Origin: Campylobacter sp.
GTDB taxonomy: Bacteria > Campylobacterota > Campylobacteria > Campylobacterales > Campylobacteraceae
Direction: 5' to 3'
Length of the DNA stretch: 6,676 bases
Assembly (NCBI GenBank): GCA_021203945.1
Contig: JAJQAF010000026.1
Location: 1-6,676 of the forward strand
A program made the position numbers and the translations under genes. This document shows positions 6,462-6,676 of the stretch, one piece after another (position 1 is the stretch's first letter; each line of letters opens with the position of its first letter). The notes beneath the pieces are model-generated. The model did no database searches and was not told where the DNA came from. It worked only from the letters and a program-made list of their open reading frames with translations.

Positions 6462-6676
6462 ATGCAATTTCTACCTTGGGTCATAATTTTAATGTTGATT
6501 TACATGATATATTTCCTGATGATACGTTATGAAAAGCGAATCTCCTCTTTAGGAAAGCTGATTGAGCAAAATAGTAATGAGATTAAAGAAAATAGAAATT
6601 TGATAGGTCAGAACAGAACTTTAAAAGAAAAAAACAAAAACAATATAGAAAAAAACGCTAAAAATATTACAACTAA
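6462..6676 (+). CDS. Unrecognised membrane-anchored heptad-repeat (coiled-coil) protein, partial
   Basis: I do not recognise the family. The frame opens at ATG 6462 after AAAGGA (6451-6456) and stays open for 71 codons plus two bases to the window edge. Residues 1-6 (MQFLPW) carry no charge, residues 6-21 form a hydrophobic helix, and R22, K25 and R26 follow; by the positive-inside rule the rest should be cytoplasmic. From residue 27 comes a regular seven-residue repeat: Ile at 27, 34, 41, 48, 62 and 69 (Lys at 55), and Asn at 37, 44, 51, 58 and 65 (Leu at 30). With Ile at core position a, Asn falls at core position d. This indicates a coiled coil with a polar core. It is divergent from the tRNA-tuf unit and has its own -10 box. 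The length, C-terminal domain and function are unknown. Confidence 0.75.
   Translation, partial: MQFLPWVIILMLIYMIYFLMIRYEKRISSLGKLIEQNSNEIKENRNLIGQNRTLKEKNKNNIEKNAKNITT

Overview
The window is a translation/transcription gene cluster from an AT-rich member of the Campylobacterota, most likely Campylobacter or a close relative. The evidence is the Campylobacter-like RpoB N-terminus ([11 protein letters not shown]), the EF-Tu, L10, L11 and L7/L12 sequences, the very short SecE (59 aa) and L33 (52 aa), and the gene order. I recognise these families from memory; no database search was run, and I do not name a species.

Almost everything lies on the minus strand and reads from right to left. The transcription order is tRNA-Thr(UGU), tRNA-Tyr(GUA), tRNA-Gly(UCC), tRNA-Thr(GGU), tuf, rpmG, tRNA-Trp(CCA), secE, nusG, rplK, rplA, rplJ, rplL, rpoB. 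The rpoB gene runs off the left edge with 399 codons visible. The first five genes match the E. coli thrU-tyrU-glyT-thrT-tufB order. A near-consensus sigma-70 promoter (TTGACT, 17 nt, TATAAT) lies just upstream of the first tRNA.

Within this long transcription unit I see several non-coding structures. Hairpins followed by T-runs sit between tuf and rpmG, between rplL and rpoB and, more weakly, between the last tRNA and tuf. A folded leader in front of rplJ fits an L10-type autoregulatory leader. A compact stem-loop lies between rplK and rplA. An unusually long spacer with an inverted repeat separates tRNA-Gly from tRNA-Thr(GGU). Together the genes supply charged-tRNA delivery (EF-Tu), parts of the large subunit (L33, L11, L1, L10, L7/L12), preprotein translocation (SecE), elongation/termination control (NusG) and RNA polymerase beta.

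At the far right, divergently transcribed on the plus strand, is the start of an unrecognised gene. It encodes one N-terminal membrane helix followed by a strict seven-residue repeat with Ile and Asn at fixed positions, and it is open at the window edge. This is the least ordinary item. The rest is a conserved housekeeping region, and I found no mobile element, CRISPR array or defence-like system.
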